Source: Pyrinomonadaceae bacterium
GTDB lineage: Bacteria > Acidobacteriota > Blastocatellia > Pyrinomonadales > Pyrinomonadaceae
Direction: 5' to 3'
Assembly: GCA_022843305.1 (NCBI GenBank)
Contig: JALHNX010000004.1
Span: 1 to 63,924, forward strand
DNA: 63,924 nucleotides
The number at the start of each line of letters is the position of its first letter. The first letter of the stretch is position 1. The notes beneath the pieces were generated by a model that saw only the letters and a list, made by a program, of their open reading frames with translations, searched no databases and had not been told where the DNA came from. The position numbers were made by a program, and so were the translations under genes. Below are positions 8,529 through 16,611 of this stretch, one piece after another.

Positions 8529-9101
8529 GTGAATATTTTAGTGGCGCGCAGTTCGGCGGAAATCGAAACGGCTTATGAAAAACTTGTCAATTCAGCAATT
8601 TTAGGCTGCGACACGGAAACTTCTTCGCTCTCGGCACGAAACGGCAAAATCTTTTCGATTCAATTTTCCGACGGCGATTTCAATGTTTTGATTCCGCTTT
8701 CGGAACGTGTCAGTTTAGGCAAACTCGAAGAAATTTTAGCTAATCCGCAGATCACAAAAGTCTTTCACAACGCGAAATTCGATCTCGAATTTTTGCGCGA
8801 AAGCGGTTTTCAGACGAACAATATATTTTGCACGATGATTGCCGAAAAGGTTTTAACAAAAGGCGCGGGACAATCCGCGAGCCTCGCCGAAACGCTCTAC
8901 CGCTATTTCGCCGTTGATCTCGACAAATCGCAACGCGCCAAATTTAACCGCCATTGGAACGGCATCTGGACTGACGAACTGGTTAATTATGCCCTGAGCG
9001 ACGTTGTTTACCTGCCGCGTTTGATGCGCGAACAAAACCTCTGGCTCGAAAGACTCGGCTTGACGGAAGATTTCTTGCGGCAGATAGCAAAAATAATCTA
9101 A
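8529..9101 (+). CDS. RNase D-like DEDDy 3'-5' exonuclease
   Basis: A 190-residue single-domain exonuclease of the DnaQ/RNase D superfamily. It starts with GTG at 8529. Exo motif I is DTETS with Asp28 and Glu30, motif II is HNAKFDLEFL, and motif III is YALSDVVYLPRL with the Tyr four residues before the Asp (DEDDy type). It lacks the HRDC domains of true RNase D, so it resembles the stand-alone 3'-5' exonucleases whose natural substrate (DNA repair intermediate or structured RNA) is not known. It is followed by a 239-bp spacer that has a small CGCCAAAATTGGCG palindrome (9166-9179) but no convincing gene. Confidence 0.9.
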   Translation: MNILVARSSAEIETAYEKLVNSAILGCDTETSSLSARNGKIFSIQFSDGDFNVLIPLSERVSLGKLEEILANPQITKVFHNAKFDLEFLRESGFQTNNIFCTMIAEKVLTKGAGQSASLAETLYRYFAVDLDKSQRAKFNRHWNGIWTDELVNYALSDVVYLPRLMREQNLWLERLGLTEDFLRQIAKII

Positions 9102-9340
9102 ACAAAATACGGTGCAAATTTTGCCTTTTTACTTTTACCTTTTGCCTTGCTATATTCCTTTTTCGCGCCAAAATTGGCGAACGCGCAAGGTTTGCGCACC
9201 ACTTTTTTCAAACGCTTTGCCGACGGCGTGGGCAGTCGGCAAATTAAACCAAACGCTAACAGGCGCGTCATTTTCCCAACCGATTTTCAAATCAAGCAAA
9301 CCGCCGAAAGCCGAAGACACTAAGTTTCAAGTCAAATGAG

Positions 9341-10303
9341 TTAGTTTTTTGTCCAAATCTCCAGTCTTAGACGAATATATTCACTTCCTTGTTCCGACCT
9401 TAATCGAATATATTGCGCTTCTCCCCAACGCTCTGAATTTCTTAGATACCTTTGACTGAACATCGCAGATGCTTCGTCTAATGATAGATTTTCTATTCGA
9501 GGTTTAATCCAACCGATACAACCTTCAAAACTTCTTTTATAGCTTAACTCACCTACAAAAATTTGTTCTTCCAATTCTCTCAATCTTTCTTCACGAAGTT
9601 GCTTAAAACCATCATCTTCATTTACAAGCTGAAGAAATAGTATTTTTGTATTGAACGTAGGATTTTCAGCAAATGAAGCTACTATCACTTCGTTATGTCC
9701 AAATGATATTCTTGCGGGATTGGGATAGGATTTAGTGCATTCCGCTAATATTTCAGCAGGCGTGTCACCTGTCATTCTCAAAGTATCAGACCACTGCCAT
9801 TTTATTTTGTCATCTGCATAAAGAGCAACCGATGCGTTATTCAATCCGATTTGATAGGATAGACTGGCAACTCTTAAGGCGATTGTTGATTGAGAAACTT
9901 TCGCTTTTTTTGCAAAAGTTTGAAGAACCTTTGATGTAACAGGAATTTCCTTTATTGTTTCCAAAACTTTTGATTCAGGAAGCAATAATTCGGCGGCAAA
10001 TTTATCAATAATTTGTTCTTCTTTGCTTTTTCCACCGAATGGATTTACAAATTCGCCAACTACCGATGTTACACCGTAAATCAAATGACCAAGTTCATGA
10101 GCAAGTGTGAAACGCTTACGGACATCCGACACTTCGCTATTAATTCTGATAATTGCGCGGTCATCGAACTGAAGACACCAACCATCACAATTTAATGGAC
10201 TGAATCTAACTTCGATCTCAAGATATTCAATTAATTTTTCAGGTGCGTTCGGAAAATGCTCTTCAGCAAAAGCAAGAGCATCTTCAACTGATATTTTATT
10301 CAT
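9341..10303 (-). CDS. ImmA/IrrE-type metallopeptidase (COG2856)
   Basis: A 320-residue protein whose N-terminal third is a zinc peptidase domain. The HExxH motif is HELGH (His69, Glu70, His73), followed by the family hallmark EEQIIDKFAAELLLP, which supplies the third metal ligand. Homologues cleave repressors (ImmA on ImmR, IrrE on DdrO) to switch on mobile elements or DNA-damage responses. The C-terminal 190 residues are not recognised. Its start overlaps the end of the small upstream gene by 8 bp, so the two are probably translationally coupled. It is the last gene of a four-gene leftward operon that is richer in A+T than its surroundings. Confidence 0.9.
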   Translation of the reverse strand: MNKISVEDALAFAEEHFPNAPEKLIEYLEIEVRFSPLNCDGWCLQFDDRAIIRINSEVSDVRKRFTLAHELGHLIYGVTSVVGEFVNPFGGKSKEEQIIDKFAAELLLPESKVLETIKEIPVTSKVLQTFAKKAKVSQSTIALRVASLSYQIGLNNASVALYADDKIKWQWSDTLRMTGDTPAEILAECTKSYPNPARISFGHNEVIVASFAENPTFNTKILFLQLVNEDDGFKQLREERLRELEEQIFVGELSYKRSFEGCIGWIKPRIENLSLDEASAMFSQRYLRNSERWGEAQYIRLRSEQGSEYIRLRLEIWTKN

Positions 10304-10559
10304 TACGCAGAGGAGTTACGCCGAGAACATCATACATATCTTCAAGCAAGGCTTTTTTAGTTGGTTCATCAAGCCCCTCTAAACTATTATTTCTAAATTT
10401 AACTAATTCCGGATGTAGAGCCATTAAGCGAGAAATTTTCCTGTCAATTTCGCTTGTCGATGCAAAATCTTTCGGTTCAGTCACATCTTCTTTAATATGT
10501 TTTGAAGATAATCTACTACCGCCGATAACTCCGTCAAAAATATCCTTATTTTCCATCAT
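10296..10559 (-). CDS. 87-residue protein of unknown function, partner of the ImmA-like peptidase
   Basis: Not recognised. The protein is hydrophilic and charged, without membrane segments or an obvious helix-turn-helix, and ends ALLEDMYDVLGVTPLRNE. The start MMENKDIF at 10559 is supported by AAGGAG seven bases upstream and by the ATGA overlap with the stop of the GNAT-like gene. Its stop overlaps the peptidase start. By position it takes the place where ImmA/IrrE peptidases usually have their repressor or antitoxin substrate, so it may be the cleaved target. That is inference from gene order only. Confidence 0.75.
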   Translation of the reverse strand: MMENKDIFDGVIGGSRLSSKHIKEDVTEPKDFASTSEIDRKISRLMALHPELVKFRNNSLEGLDEPTKKALLEDMYDVLGVTPLRNE

Positions 10560-11227
10560 GGTAAATCTCCTTCTTTTCTTAACCATGCTAAAGCGGCTGA
10601 TTCTGGTAATTCGTAATCCACTAAATCATTTGTCGGTTGGGTTAAATCCGTGCGAACAAAACCTTTATTATTATAAAATTCAACAGTGCCGGGAGTCGGC
10701 AATGATTCTAATGAAACTCGTCCGCCCAGTCCTGCATTATAACTTTCTATTACCGCCCAATATAATAGCACAGTTCCAATACCTTTATAAAAAGGCTGAT
10801 TAGCCAACCATTTCCGATTATGAGGAGCGGAAGATACGCGCTCAACATAAACGCTCCCTTTGCCCGGCTGCAGCTTGGATTTTGCATTAAAGTGATAAAT
10901 CATCGCACCTTCTAAATAATCTTCTTGAGATAAAATCGCAACGCATTCATGCAGAATTTGATTTCCGTAAATTTTAACTAAATACTCCCAGTTCCAATGC
11001 GAATCACCTTCATCATCAATGTCTTGAGAATCAATATACGGAAGATTCCACCAAGTTTTATCAATTCTTTTGCGCGCATCATCAGAATTAAGTCTGACAA
11101 TTTTAGCTGCAACTGTTTGATTATCATTTGCGCGTAAAATTTGTATTTCTTTTATAATTTCCACTGATTTTTTACGTCGAAATAATGTTAAAAATTTTGA
11201 AATAAAATTTCTCAAAAATTTCATCAT
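10556..11227 (-). CDS. GNAT-like N-acetyltransferase domain protein
   Basis: A 223-residue protein. The N-terminal 25 residues are basic and partly hydrophobic (FLRNFISKFLTLFRRKK), possibly membrane-associating. Residues about 110-205 resemble a GNAT fold: the acetyl-CoA pyrophosphate loop appears as FYKGIGTVLLYWAV, and the C-terminal strand-helix as GTVEFYNNKGFVRTD. The substrate is unknown. The gene follows the HNH nuclease by 14 bp and overlaps the next gene by 4 bp (ATGA). GNAT proteins can be toxins or can modify partner proteins; here the operon context suggests a role with the nuclease and peptidase, but this is inference. Confidence 0.65.
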   Translation of the reverse strand: MMKFLRNFISKFLTLFRRKKSVEIIKEIQILRANDNQTVAAKIVRLNSDDARKRIDKTWWNLPYIDSQDIDDEGDSHWNWEYLVKIYGNQILHECVAILSQEDYLEGAMIYHFNAKSKLQPGKGSVYVERVSSAPHNRKWLANQPFYKGIGTVLLYWAVIESYNAGLGGRVSLESLPTPGTVEFYNNKGFVRTDLTQPTNDLVDYELPESAALAWLRKEGDLP

Positions 11228-11241
11228 AAATCAAATGCTTT

Positions 11242-12183
11242 TTATGCAAAAGCATTTTCCCGATGCCAGCGAATCATTGTCAGCGACGGGCGAAATGGTT
11301 TTTCTTTTGGTAAATAAATTTCCTTTGTTTGCAAACTGCGAATCAGAAACGCTTCGTTTCCGCTTTCCTCAAAATTATCGGAAACAATTATTTTGTAATT
11401 ATCATCAATCGAAAATAAACCTTTATCAAATGACCAATGATGAAGCGGACAAAGCGAAAGTCCGTTGCCGATGCTGTCGTCGTAGCTTTGCGCGAACGGG
11501 AAAATATGCGCGGCTTCGACGGCGGTTTCTCCGTCCAGAGTTATAATTCGCAAACGGCAAGCGGCGCAAGTGTAATTGTAAAGTCTGATAATTGCGCGGC
11601 GAAAAGCAATGTTTCGTTTCGGCGTATCGGCGACGGTTTTGGCAATTTCGGGATTTTCTTTTTCCGCGCTTTCTAGCAAAAGATGTTCGATGTTGTTTAT
11701 CTCACGATTATCGGCGACGACGGCGCGAAACATTTCCGTTTGTTCGGGAAAATAGACTTCGATAATTTTTTGACGAAGTGCTTCCCGTGCGTCGGCGCGA
11801 TGCAGCAGCAAAAACAAATCTTCGTCTAAACTTGCAAATTCAACAATGCTTGCCAGATGCGTCATCGAATTCATTTGCTTTGTCATCGCCAGCAATTTTT
11901 CATTTCCGGCTTTGGCGTGAAGATGCCAGAATTTATCGGATTTTAAATGAAAAAACGGTAAAAAGATTCGCGGTTTTTCCAAACTTACAAGATGCCAGTA
12001 TTTCAAAAACGATTCGACAATTTGCGGCGAAGGCTCGATTTGATTCTTTATCATTGCGCCTTCCTCAAATAAATCAATCACGGCGAGAAGTAAAATCGGT
12101 TTGTGCGGCGCAGGTTTTCCGTGCGAGCGATCAATACGAAGCCGTTCGATTTTGTTGAGATAAAATGTAAGCACGTCGGGCAT
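11242..12183 (-). CDS. HNH endonuclease with probable phosphorothioated-DNA-binding N-terminal domain
   Basis: A 313-residue putative restriction nuclease. The C-terminal half is an HNH_2-type domain: CAAC, then AAHIFPF, IGNGLSLCPLHH and FDKGLFSID, with the catalytic His, Asn and His of the fold. The N-terminal half has GKPAPHKPILLLAVIDL and an FxPFFHL...FWHL block, which match my memory of the sulfur-binding domain found in ScoMcrA/SprMcrA-type enzymes that cut phosphorothioate DNA. The second ATG (12183) is chosen because AGGA lies 9 bp before it; 12192 is possible. It heads the four-gene operon. No dnd modification genes are in the window. Confidence 0.75.
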   Translation of the reverse strand: MPDVLTFYLNKIERLRIDRSHGKPAPHKPILLLAVIDLFEEGAMIKNQIEPSPQIVESFLKYWHLVSLEKPRIFLPFFHLKSDKFWHLHAKAGNEKLLAMTKQMNSMTHLASIVEFASLDEDLFLLLHRADAREALRQKIIEVYFPEQTEMFRAVVADNREINNIEHLLLESAEKENPEIAKTVADTPKRNIAFRRAIIRLYNYTCAACRLRIITLDGETAVEAAHIFPFAQSYDDSIGNGLSLCPLHHWSFDKGLFSIDDNYKIIVSDNFEESGNEAFLIRSLQTKEIYLPKEKPFRPSLTMIRWHRENAFA

Positions 12184-12200
12184 TTTGAACATTCCTAAAA

Positions 12201-12400
12201 GTCGCTGAAAGCGACCAACATTATAGCGTAGGGTTAAGCGAGTGAAACGAGCGCAACCCTACGACCGTTGCGAAAAGTTTTTCCGACGCTGAAAGAGTCG
12301 AACAATTTGCTGAATGTTGCTCACTTTCAGCGAGCAGTCGAATTTTATCAATCAACGTAGGGTTTCACCCTACGCTATATTATTTGTCGCCTTCAGCGAC
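12201..12400. repeat. 200-bp palindromic element with 33-bp imperfect terminal inverted repeats
   Basis: The left end begins GTCGCTGAAAGCGAC and the right end is its complement with a few changes; about 29 of 33 terminal positions match. Inside are further hairpins: CGTAGGGTT...AACCCTACG (12227-12273), GTAGGGTTTCACCCTAC (12357-12373) and GCTCACTTTCAGCGAGC. No ORF fits within it. It looks like a MITE or REPIN-like non-autonomous element, sitting 18 bp upstream of the nuclease operon start. Confidence 0.8.
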
Positions 12401-12430
12401 TCAATGAGGATTAGATTTTTCAAATAATTT

Positions 12431-12598
12431 TTAAGCGGTTAAAGCGAGATTTTCAGATTCTTGACGCTTCAGATAGTTTTCCAACGCCATATCAATATTT
12501 TTGAAAAGATTGTTGCGGCGCATCAGACCGCTTTTTTCTTTTTTGGTTTTCAAAAATGTTTGACCTGAAATTTCGGCAAAACCGACGGTTACTGTCAT
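12431..12598 (-). CDS. Possible 55-residue protein
   Basis: A short open frame (MTVTVGFAEISGQTFLKTKK...) with a basic middle and no recognised domain. No Shine-Dalgarno sequence is visible before the ATG. It follows the 200-bp element and is the only coding candidate in the 743-bp spacer between the nuclease operon and the secreted hydrolase. The remainder of that spacer (12600-12926) is AT-rich and shows no gene, though it may hold promoters. Confidence 0.3.
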   Translation of the reverse strand: MTVTVGFAEISGQTFLKTKKEKSGLMRRNNLFKNIDMALENYLKRQESENLALTA

Positions 12599-12926
12599 TT
12601 GGAGATTTACTTAATTGGTTTGAAATGCTGACTATGAAAATACGAAATTATGCCGATGTTTGCAAGTTTTTTTTTCGACAATTTACCAACGGTAATAATC
12701 GGGATGTCTTTATAATACGTTAACCATATAAAAGAAAATTACCGAGTCAGAGTGTTTCAGACAAATAAGTGCGAAAAAAGAAAACTTAACGGACATACTT
12801 TATATTTTTCTGTTGATTTAAGCATATTCGCGGGAAAAGCTTTCTTAATTTTGCAGGTTAAATAAAATCTTTCGCCTTTTTATTATTCGCGTCCGTCTAA
12901 TTTTTTGAAGACATTTCAAAATCAAA

Positions 12927-14159
12927 ATGATGCGTAATTTATTTTTAGCCGTCCTGACTTTTTTCGTGTTTTCGCAAATTGCGGTCGCTCAACGGCAGAG
13001 CGTTTTGATCGCGCCGCAGACGACCGATCCGAATATTTCGACCAATTTAAACAATCATTATGTTTCGATAAATCGTTCGGTTGCGCCGAAAAATCAGCTT
13101 TTCGTATTTTTTCCCGGCACGGGCGGAGTCGCTTTTAACTATCTCGAAATCAACAATACGGCGGCTGATCTCGGTTTTCACGCGGTAAATCTGACGTATC
13201 CGAACAACGAAGCGGTCAATGATCTGTGCGGTTTTCCGAATACGAATCTCGATTGTTATGGAAATGTGCGGCTCGAAATAAAAGACGGAATTGATAGAAC
13301 TTCGCTCGTTAATATTTCGCGGGCAAATTCAATCGAAAATCGTTTGATAAAACTGCTCATTTATTTGCGAAACAACGCGCCGAACGATAATTGGGGACAG
13401 TTTTTGATAAATGATGAAACGCTTAACTGGTCGAAAATCATCGTTTCGGGACATTCGCAAGGCGGCGGACACGCAGGAATTATCGGGCGTTATCATTCAG
13501 TCGTGCGCGTCGTAATGTTTGCGGCGATGGATTTTAACGGCTTGGCAAATTCGCCCGCAAATTGGATTGCTCTGCCCGCGACAACGCCGAATGCTTCAAC
13601 GCCCGATAAATTTTGGGCATTTTCGCACACACGCGACGAAGCGGTAAATTTTACGATTCTTTCGACGCGCATCTGGACGGCTTACGGAATGACGAATTAC
13701 GGCGCGATCACGAATGTTGACAGTTCCGCGCCGCCTTTTAACAATACGCATTCGCTGACGAGCAATATCGAATGCGACAATTTTCACGGCTGTATCGCGG
13801 CGGATGCGCGGCTTGTTCGGCAAAACGGTGTGCCTGTTTTCAAACCTGTCTGGGAATATCTTTTGTCGAATACGGTCGCGCCTTTCAGCATAAATTCGAT
13901 TCAATTTTTGCGTTTTGGTAAAACTGTAAATCGTCCGCAGGTAGGCATTTCGAGCAAATATTATCGAATCTCAATTGAAGGAAACGGTTTCGATAAAAAT
14001 TCAAAAGCCGCCATCAACGGCATCGAAACTGAAACCGAATTTGTTAATGCAAACACGCTTCGCGCCAAACTTCCATCGGGAAAAATCGGCGCGGTCGGTG
14101 GTTCGACTTTGCAGATTCGCGGTCTCAACGGCGCGGTTTCAAATGTTTTAAATTTTTAA
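12927..14159 (+). CDS. Secreted alpha/beta hydrolase with C-terminal IPT-like domain
   Basis: A 410-residue exported enzyme. The signal peptide (1-21) ends VAVAQ. The alpha/beta-hydrolase core shows the nucleophile elbow GHSQGG with Ser177, an oxyanion-like FFPGTGG block near 61-67 and a probable catalytic His in FHGC. Six cysteines suggest periplasmic disulfides. The last 80 residues (RISIEGNGFDKNS...) look like an IPT/TIG immunoglobulin-like domain. Substrate is unknown; the fold covers lipases, esterases and polyester depolymerases. It converges on the thioesterase gene, with only 2 bp between the stop codons. Confidence 0.85.
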   Translation: MMRNLFLAVLTFFVFSQIAVAQRQSVLIAPQTTDPNISTNLNNHYVSINRSVAPKNQLFVFFPGTGGVAFNYLEINNTAADLGFHAVNLTYPNNEAVNDLCGFPNTNLDCYGNVRLEIKDGIDRTSLVNISRANSIENRLIKLLIYLRNNAPNDNWGQFLINDETLNWSKIIVSGHSQGGGHAGIIGRYHSVVRVVMFAAMDFNGLANSPANWIALPATTPNASTPDKFWAFSHTRDEAVNFTILSTRIWTAYGMTNYGAITNVDSSAPPFNNTHSLTSNIECDNFHGCIAADARLVRQNGVPVFKPVWEYLLSNTVAPFSINSIQFLRFGKTVNRPQVGISSKYYRISIEGNGFDKNSKAAINGIETETEFVNANTLRAKLPSGKIGAVGGSTLQIRGLNGAVSNVLNF

Positions 14160-14161
14160 GT

Positions 14162-14629
14162 TTACCAGCGATGATACGCCGGATGACCTTCTTTGACGGC
14201 GATAAAAGTTCCTTTGCAAGTCGCGCAAACTTTTTCGTCGGCAATGAGTTCGGCTTCGACGATGGCGCGGTCATCGGTTGATTCGACGACTCTTGCTTTC
14301 AGATAAAGCGTTGCGTCAAACGGTGTCGGACGGCGAAGTTTGACGTGAAAATCAGCCGTCACGGTGCAGTCGGGTTCGGTTTTGCCGTGCTTTTTCATCA
14401 GAAAATACGCCGCCGCCCAGTTTGAATGACAATCGAGCAATGCGCCGATGATGCCGCCGTTGAGCATTCCGGGAAACGCCTGATGATGCTCACTAGCGTG
14501 AAATTCGGCGACCACCTCATCGCCTTCGACAAAACTGCGGATTCGCAAACCTTTTTCATTTTTTACGCCGCAACCGAAACAAATTCCGTTCGGCGAGTAA
14601 GTTTCCTGCAAAGATTTTTCGTTGTTCAT
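14162..14629 (-). CDS. PaaI-like hotdog-fold thioesterase
   Basis: A 155-residue 4HBT/PaaI family protein expected to hydrolyse acyl-CoA thioesters. It has the N-terminal CFGCGVKNEKGL motif seen in one branch of the family, HQAFPGMLNGGIIGALLDCHSNWAA for the hot-dog helix, and TVTADFHVKLRRPTPFD for the following strands. A pair of cysteines near the C-terminus (VCATCKG) is conserved in this branch. It is convergent with the secreted hydrolase. Its substrate and pathway cannot be deduced from the neighbours. Confidence 0.88.
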   Translation of the reverse strand: MNNEKSLQETYSPNGICFGCGVKNEKGLRIRSFVEGDEVVAEFHASEHHQAFPGMLNGGIIGALLDCHSNWAAAYFLMKKHGKTEPDCTVTADFHVKLRRPTPFDATLYLKARVVESTDDRAIVEAELIADEKVCATCKGTFIAVKEGHPAYHRW

Positions 14630-14640
14630 AAATTTTTATT

Positions 14641-14747
14641 TAACCACAGATGAACACAGATGAACACAGATGATTATTCTGATTTTTGAGGAAAATTCTT
14701 TTTGAGTTTCCTCAAAATCTGAGTTTATCTGTGTTCATCTGTGGTTA
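14641..14747. repeat. Word-type inverted repeat (ACACAGATGA)
   Basis: TAACCACAGATGAACACAGA (from 14641) is answered by TCTGTGTTCATCTGTGGTTA (14728-14747). An inner GAGGAAA/TTTCCTC pair lies within the loop. It fills the divergent spacer between the thioesterase and cstA. Confidence 0.9.
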
Positions 14748-14832
14748 ATAACTTGTTTTTTATCATTGTTTTGTCGTAAATTTGATTCGCTTCAACTCTT
14801 TTCAAATCGGTAAATTCGGAGAAACATTTTTT

Positions 14833-16515
14833 ATGCTGGCGGTTTTGGCGATTGTCTTTTTAATTTGGCTTGTTTTCGGCTATTTCGGATACGGGCGTTG
14901 GATTGCGAAACAATTCAAGCTCGACAATGCGCGGGAAACTCCGGCGAATAAAATCAATGACGGCGAAGATTTTGTGCCGACTCGTCCATTTTATTTGTTC
15001 GGTCAGCATTTTTCGGCAATCGCGGCGGCGGGTCCGATTGCGGGTCCGATTATCGCGTGTCAGGCTTTCGGCTGGCTGCCGTGTCTGATTTGGATCGCGC
15101 TCGGCGTGGTTTTGATCGGCGCGGTTCACGATTTTTCGACGCTTGCTTCATCCGTCCGGCACGGCGCGCAAAGTATTGCCGAAATCGCCCGCGAAAAATT
15201 GGGCAACGGCGCGGGTCGCGCGATGATGGCGTTTATCTGGATTGCACTAATTTATGTAATTGTCGCATTTACCGACATCACGGCGGGAACTTTCGTGTCG
15301 GGAACGGAAGAATTGGCAGGCATCGGAAACTTCAACGCCGGCGGCGCGGTCGCGTTTGCGAGTATTACATATTTAGGGCTTTCGATTGTTTTGGGTCTGG
15401 TCGAAAGATATTTGAAACCGCCGCTTTGGTTGTCAACGATAATTTTTGTTCCCGCCGTCTTTGCGCTTTCTTATCTCGGCACAAAATTTTCGACCGTCTT
15501 TTTGCTCGATCAGACGAGTTGGGCGGTTTTAATTTTAATTTACTGCGTGATCGGTTCGCTCGTGCCGGTTTGGGCATTGCTTCAGCCGCGCGGATATTTG
15601 GGCGGATTCGTGCTTTACACGGCAATTGCCATCGGCATTATCGGCATATTTTTCGGCGGTTATGAAATTCAGCAACCGTCGTTTAAATCGTGGGACATCG
15701 GCGGAATGACGGGAACGCTTTTTCCGTTTCTTTTTGTAACAATCGCTTGCGGCGCGTGTTCCGGCTTTCACGGGCTTGTTTGTTCCGGCACGACATCGAA
15801 GCAAATTAACAAAGAATCCGACACGCATTCAATCGGTTACGGCGCAATGCTGGCAGAAGGTTTTGTCGCATTTATCGCGCTTGTAACGATTATGATTATC
15901 GCTTCGGACGCGGCAAAAGGCGTTTCGCCCGGAAAAATTTACGGCAACGGCATCGGCGAATTTTTGACGCTGATTATCGGCAAAGAAAATCTGCCGATTG
16001 CGATTACTTTCGGCGCGATGGCTTTTTCGACGTTCGTTTTCGACACTTTGGACGTTTCGCTGCGGCTTGGTCGTTATATTGTTCAGGAAATTTTGGGGAT
16101 AAAGGGAAAAATCGGCGCGGTCATCGGCACTCTGGCGACGATCGCCGTGCCGTTCGCCTGCGTGATGCTCGCGCCGAAAGGAAGCTGGAGTGAATTTTGG
16201 ACGCTGTTCGGCGCGTCTAATCAACTGCTTGCGGCTTTGAGTTTGCTTTCGATTACGGCGTGGCTTTATCAGGCGCGTCAGCGCATCGCGTTCACGCTTT
16301 TGCCGATGCTCTTTGTTTTAACGATCACGCTCTGGGCTTTGGGCGCGTTGGTCATCGGCAATTTTCAGGCGGCAAACGGTTTCGACATCAAATTTATCAA
16401 CGGAAGCGCTTCGCTCGCACTCATTTTACTGGCGATCTATCTGGTTATCACGGCGATCTTTAAACTGCGCGGCGAAAATCCGGAACGCCGTCATCTTGAC
16501 GGCAAAATCGCCTGA
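14833..16515 (+). CDS. cstA: CstA family carbon-starvation/pyruvate transporter
   Basis: A 560-residue polytopic inner-membrane protein of the CstA/BtsT family, which imports pyruvate and perhaps peptides on carbon limitation. Family landmarks include RPFYLFGQHFSAIAAAGPIAGP near the N-terminus, HDFSTLASSVRH, and ACGACSGFHGLVCSGTTSKQ, plus DTLDVSLRLGRYIVQE. The ATG at 14833 is chosen over a TTG at 14782 because GGAG precedes it and the hydrophobic segment starts there. The last eleven codons (PERRHLDGKIA) are encoded by the left arm of a REPIN-like element (16482-16607), so the tail is element-derived. Confidence 0.93.
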   Translation: MLAVLAIVFLIWLVFGYFGYGRWIAKQFKLDNARETPANKINDGEDFVPTRPFYLFGQHFSAIAAAGPIAGPIIACQAFGWLPCLIWIALGVVLIGAVHDFSTLASSVRHGAQSIAEIAREKLGNGAGRAMMAFIWIALIYVIVAFTDITAGTFVSGTEELAGIGNFNAGGAVAFASITYLGLSIVLGLVERYLKPPLWLSTIIFVPAVFALSYLGTKFSTVFLLDQTSWAVLILIYCVIGSLVPVWALLQPRGYLGGFVLYTAIAIGIIGIFFGGYEIQQPSFKSWDIGGMTGTLFPFLFVTIACGACSGFHGLVCSGTTSKQINKESDTHSIGYGAMLAEGFVAFIALVTIMIIASDAAKGVSPGKIYGNGIGEFLTLIIGKENLPIAITFGAMAFSTFVFDTLDVSLRLGRYIVQEILGIKGKIGAVIGTLATIAVPFACVMLAPKGSWSEFWTLFGASNQLLAALSLLSITAWLYQARQRIAFTLLPMLFVLTITLWALGALVIGNFQAANGFDIKFINGSASLALILLAIYLVITAIFKLRGENPERRHLDGKIA

Positions 16516-16607
16516 GCGATTTAAGAATTTTCTATTTTGTTCAAGTTTATAATCGTCCGCAGTTTTTGAACGCTTTGCGTTCATTGCCGTCAAGATGACG
16601 GCGTTCC
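16482..16607. repeat. REPIN-like element, copy 1, overlapping the cstA 3' end
   Basis: Terminal inverted repeats of 23 bp (16482-16504 and 16585-16607) begin GGAACGCCGTCATCTTGACG and contain the hairpin GCCGTCA-TCT-TGACGGC. The same arms occur at 34698-34828 and 37568-37696. The interior is the most divergent of the three. The element supplies the cstA stop codon region and ends 5 bp before the ATG of the next gene. Confidence 0.92.
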
Positions 16608-16611
16608 TTTT

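Noticed and set aside
9112-9339. 75-residue plus-strand ORF between the exonuclease and the ImmA-like gene
   Set aside because: Low-complexity start, no ribosome site, no domain; probably chance.
14782-14832. TTG start for the CstA-like protein, 17 residues longer
   Set aside because: The internal ATG at 14833 has GGAG upstream and begins at the first membrane helix, as in the family.
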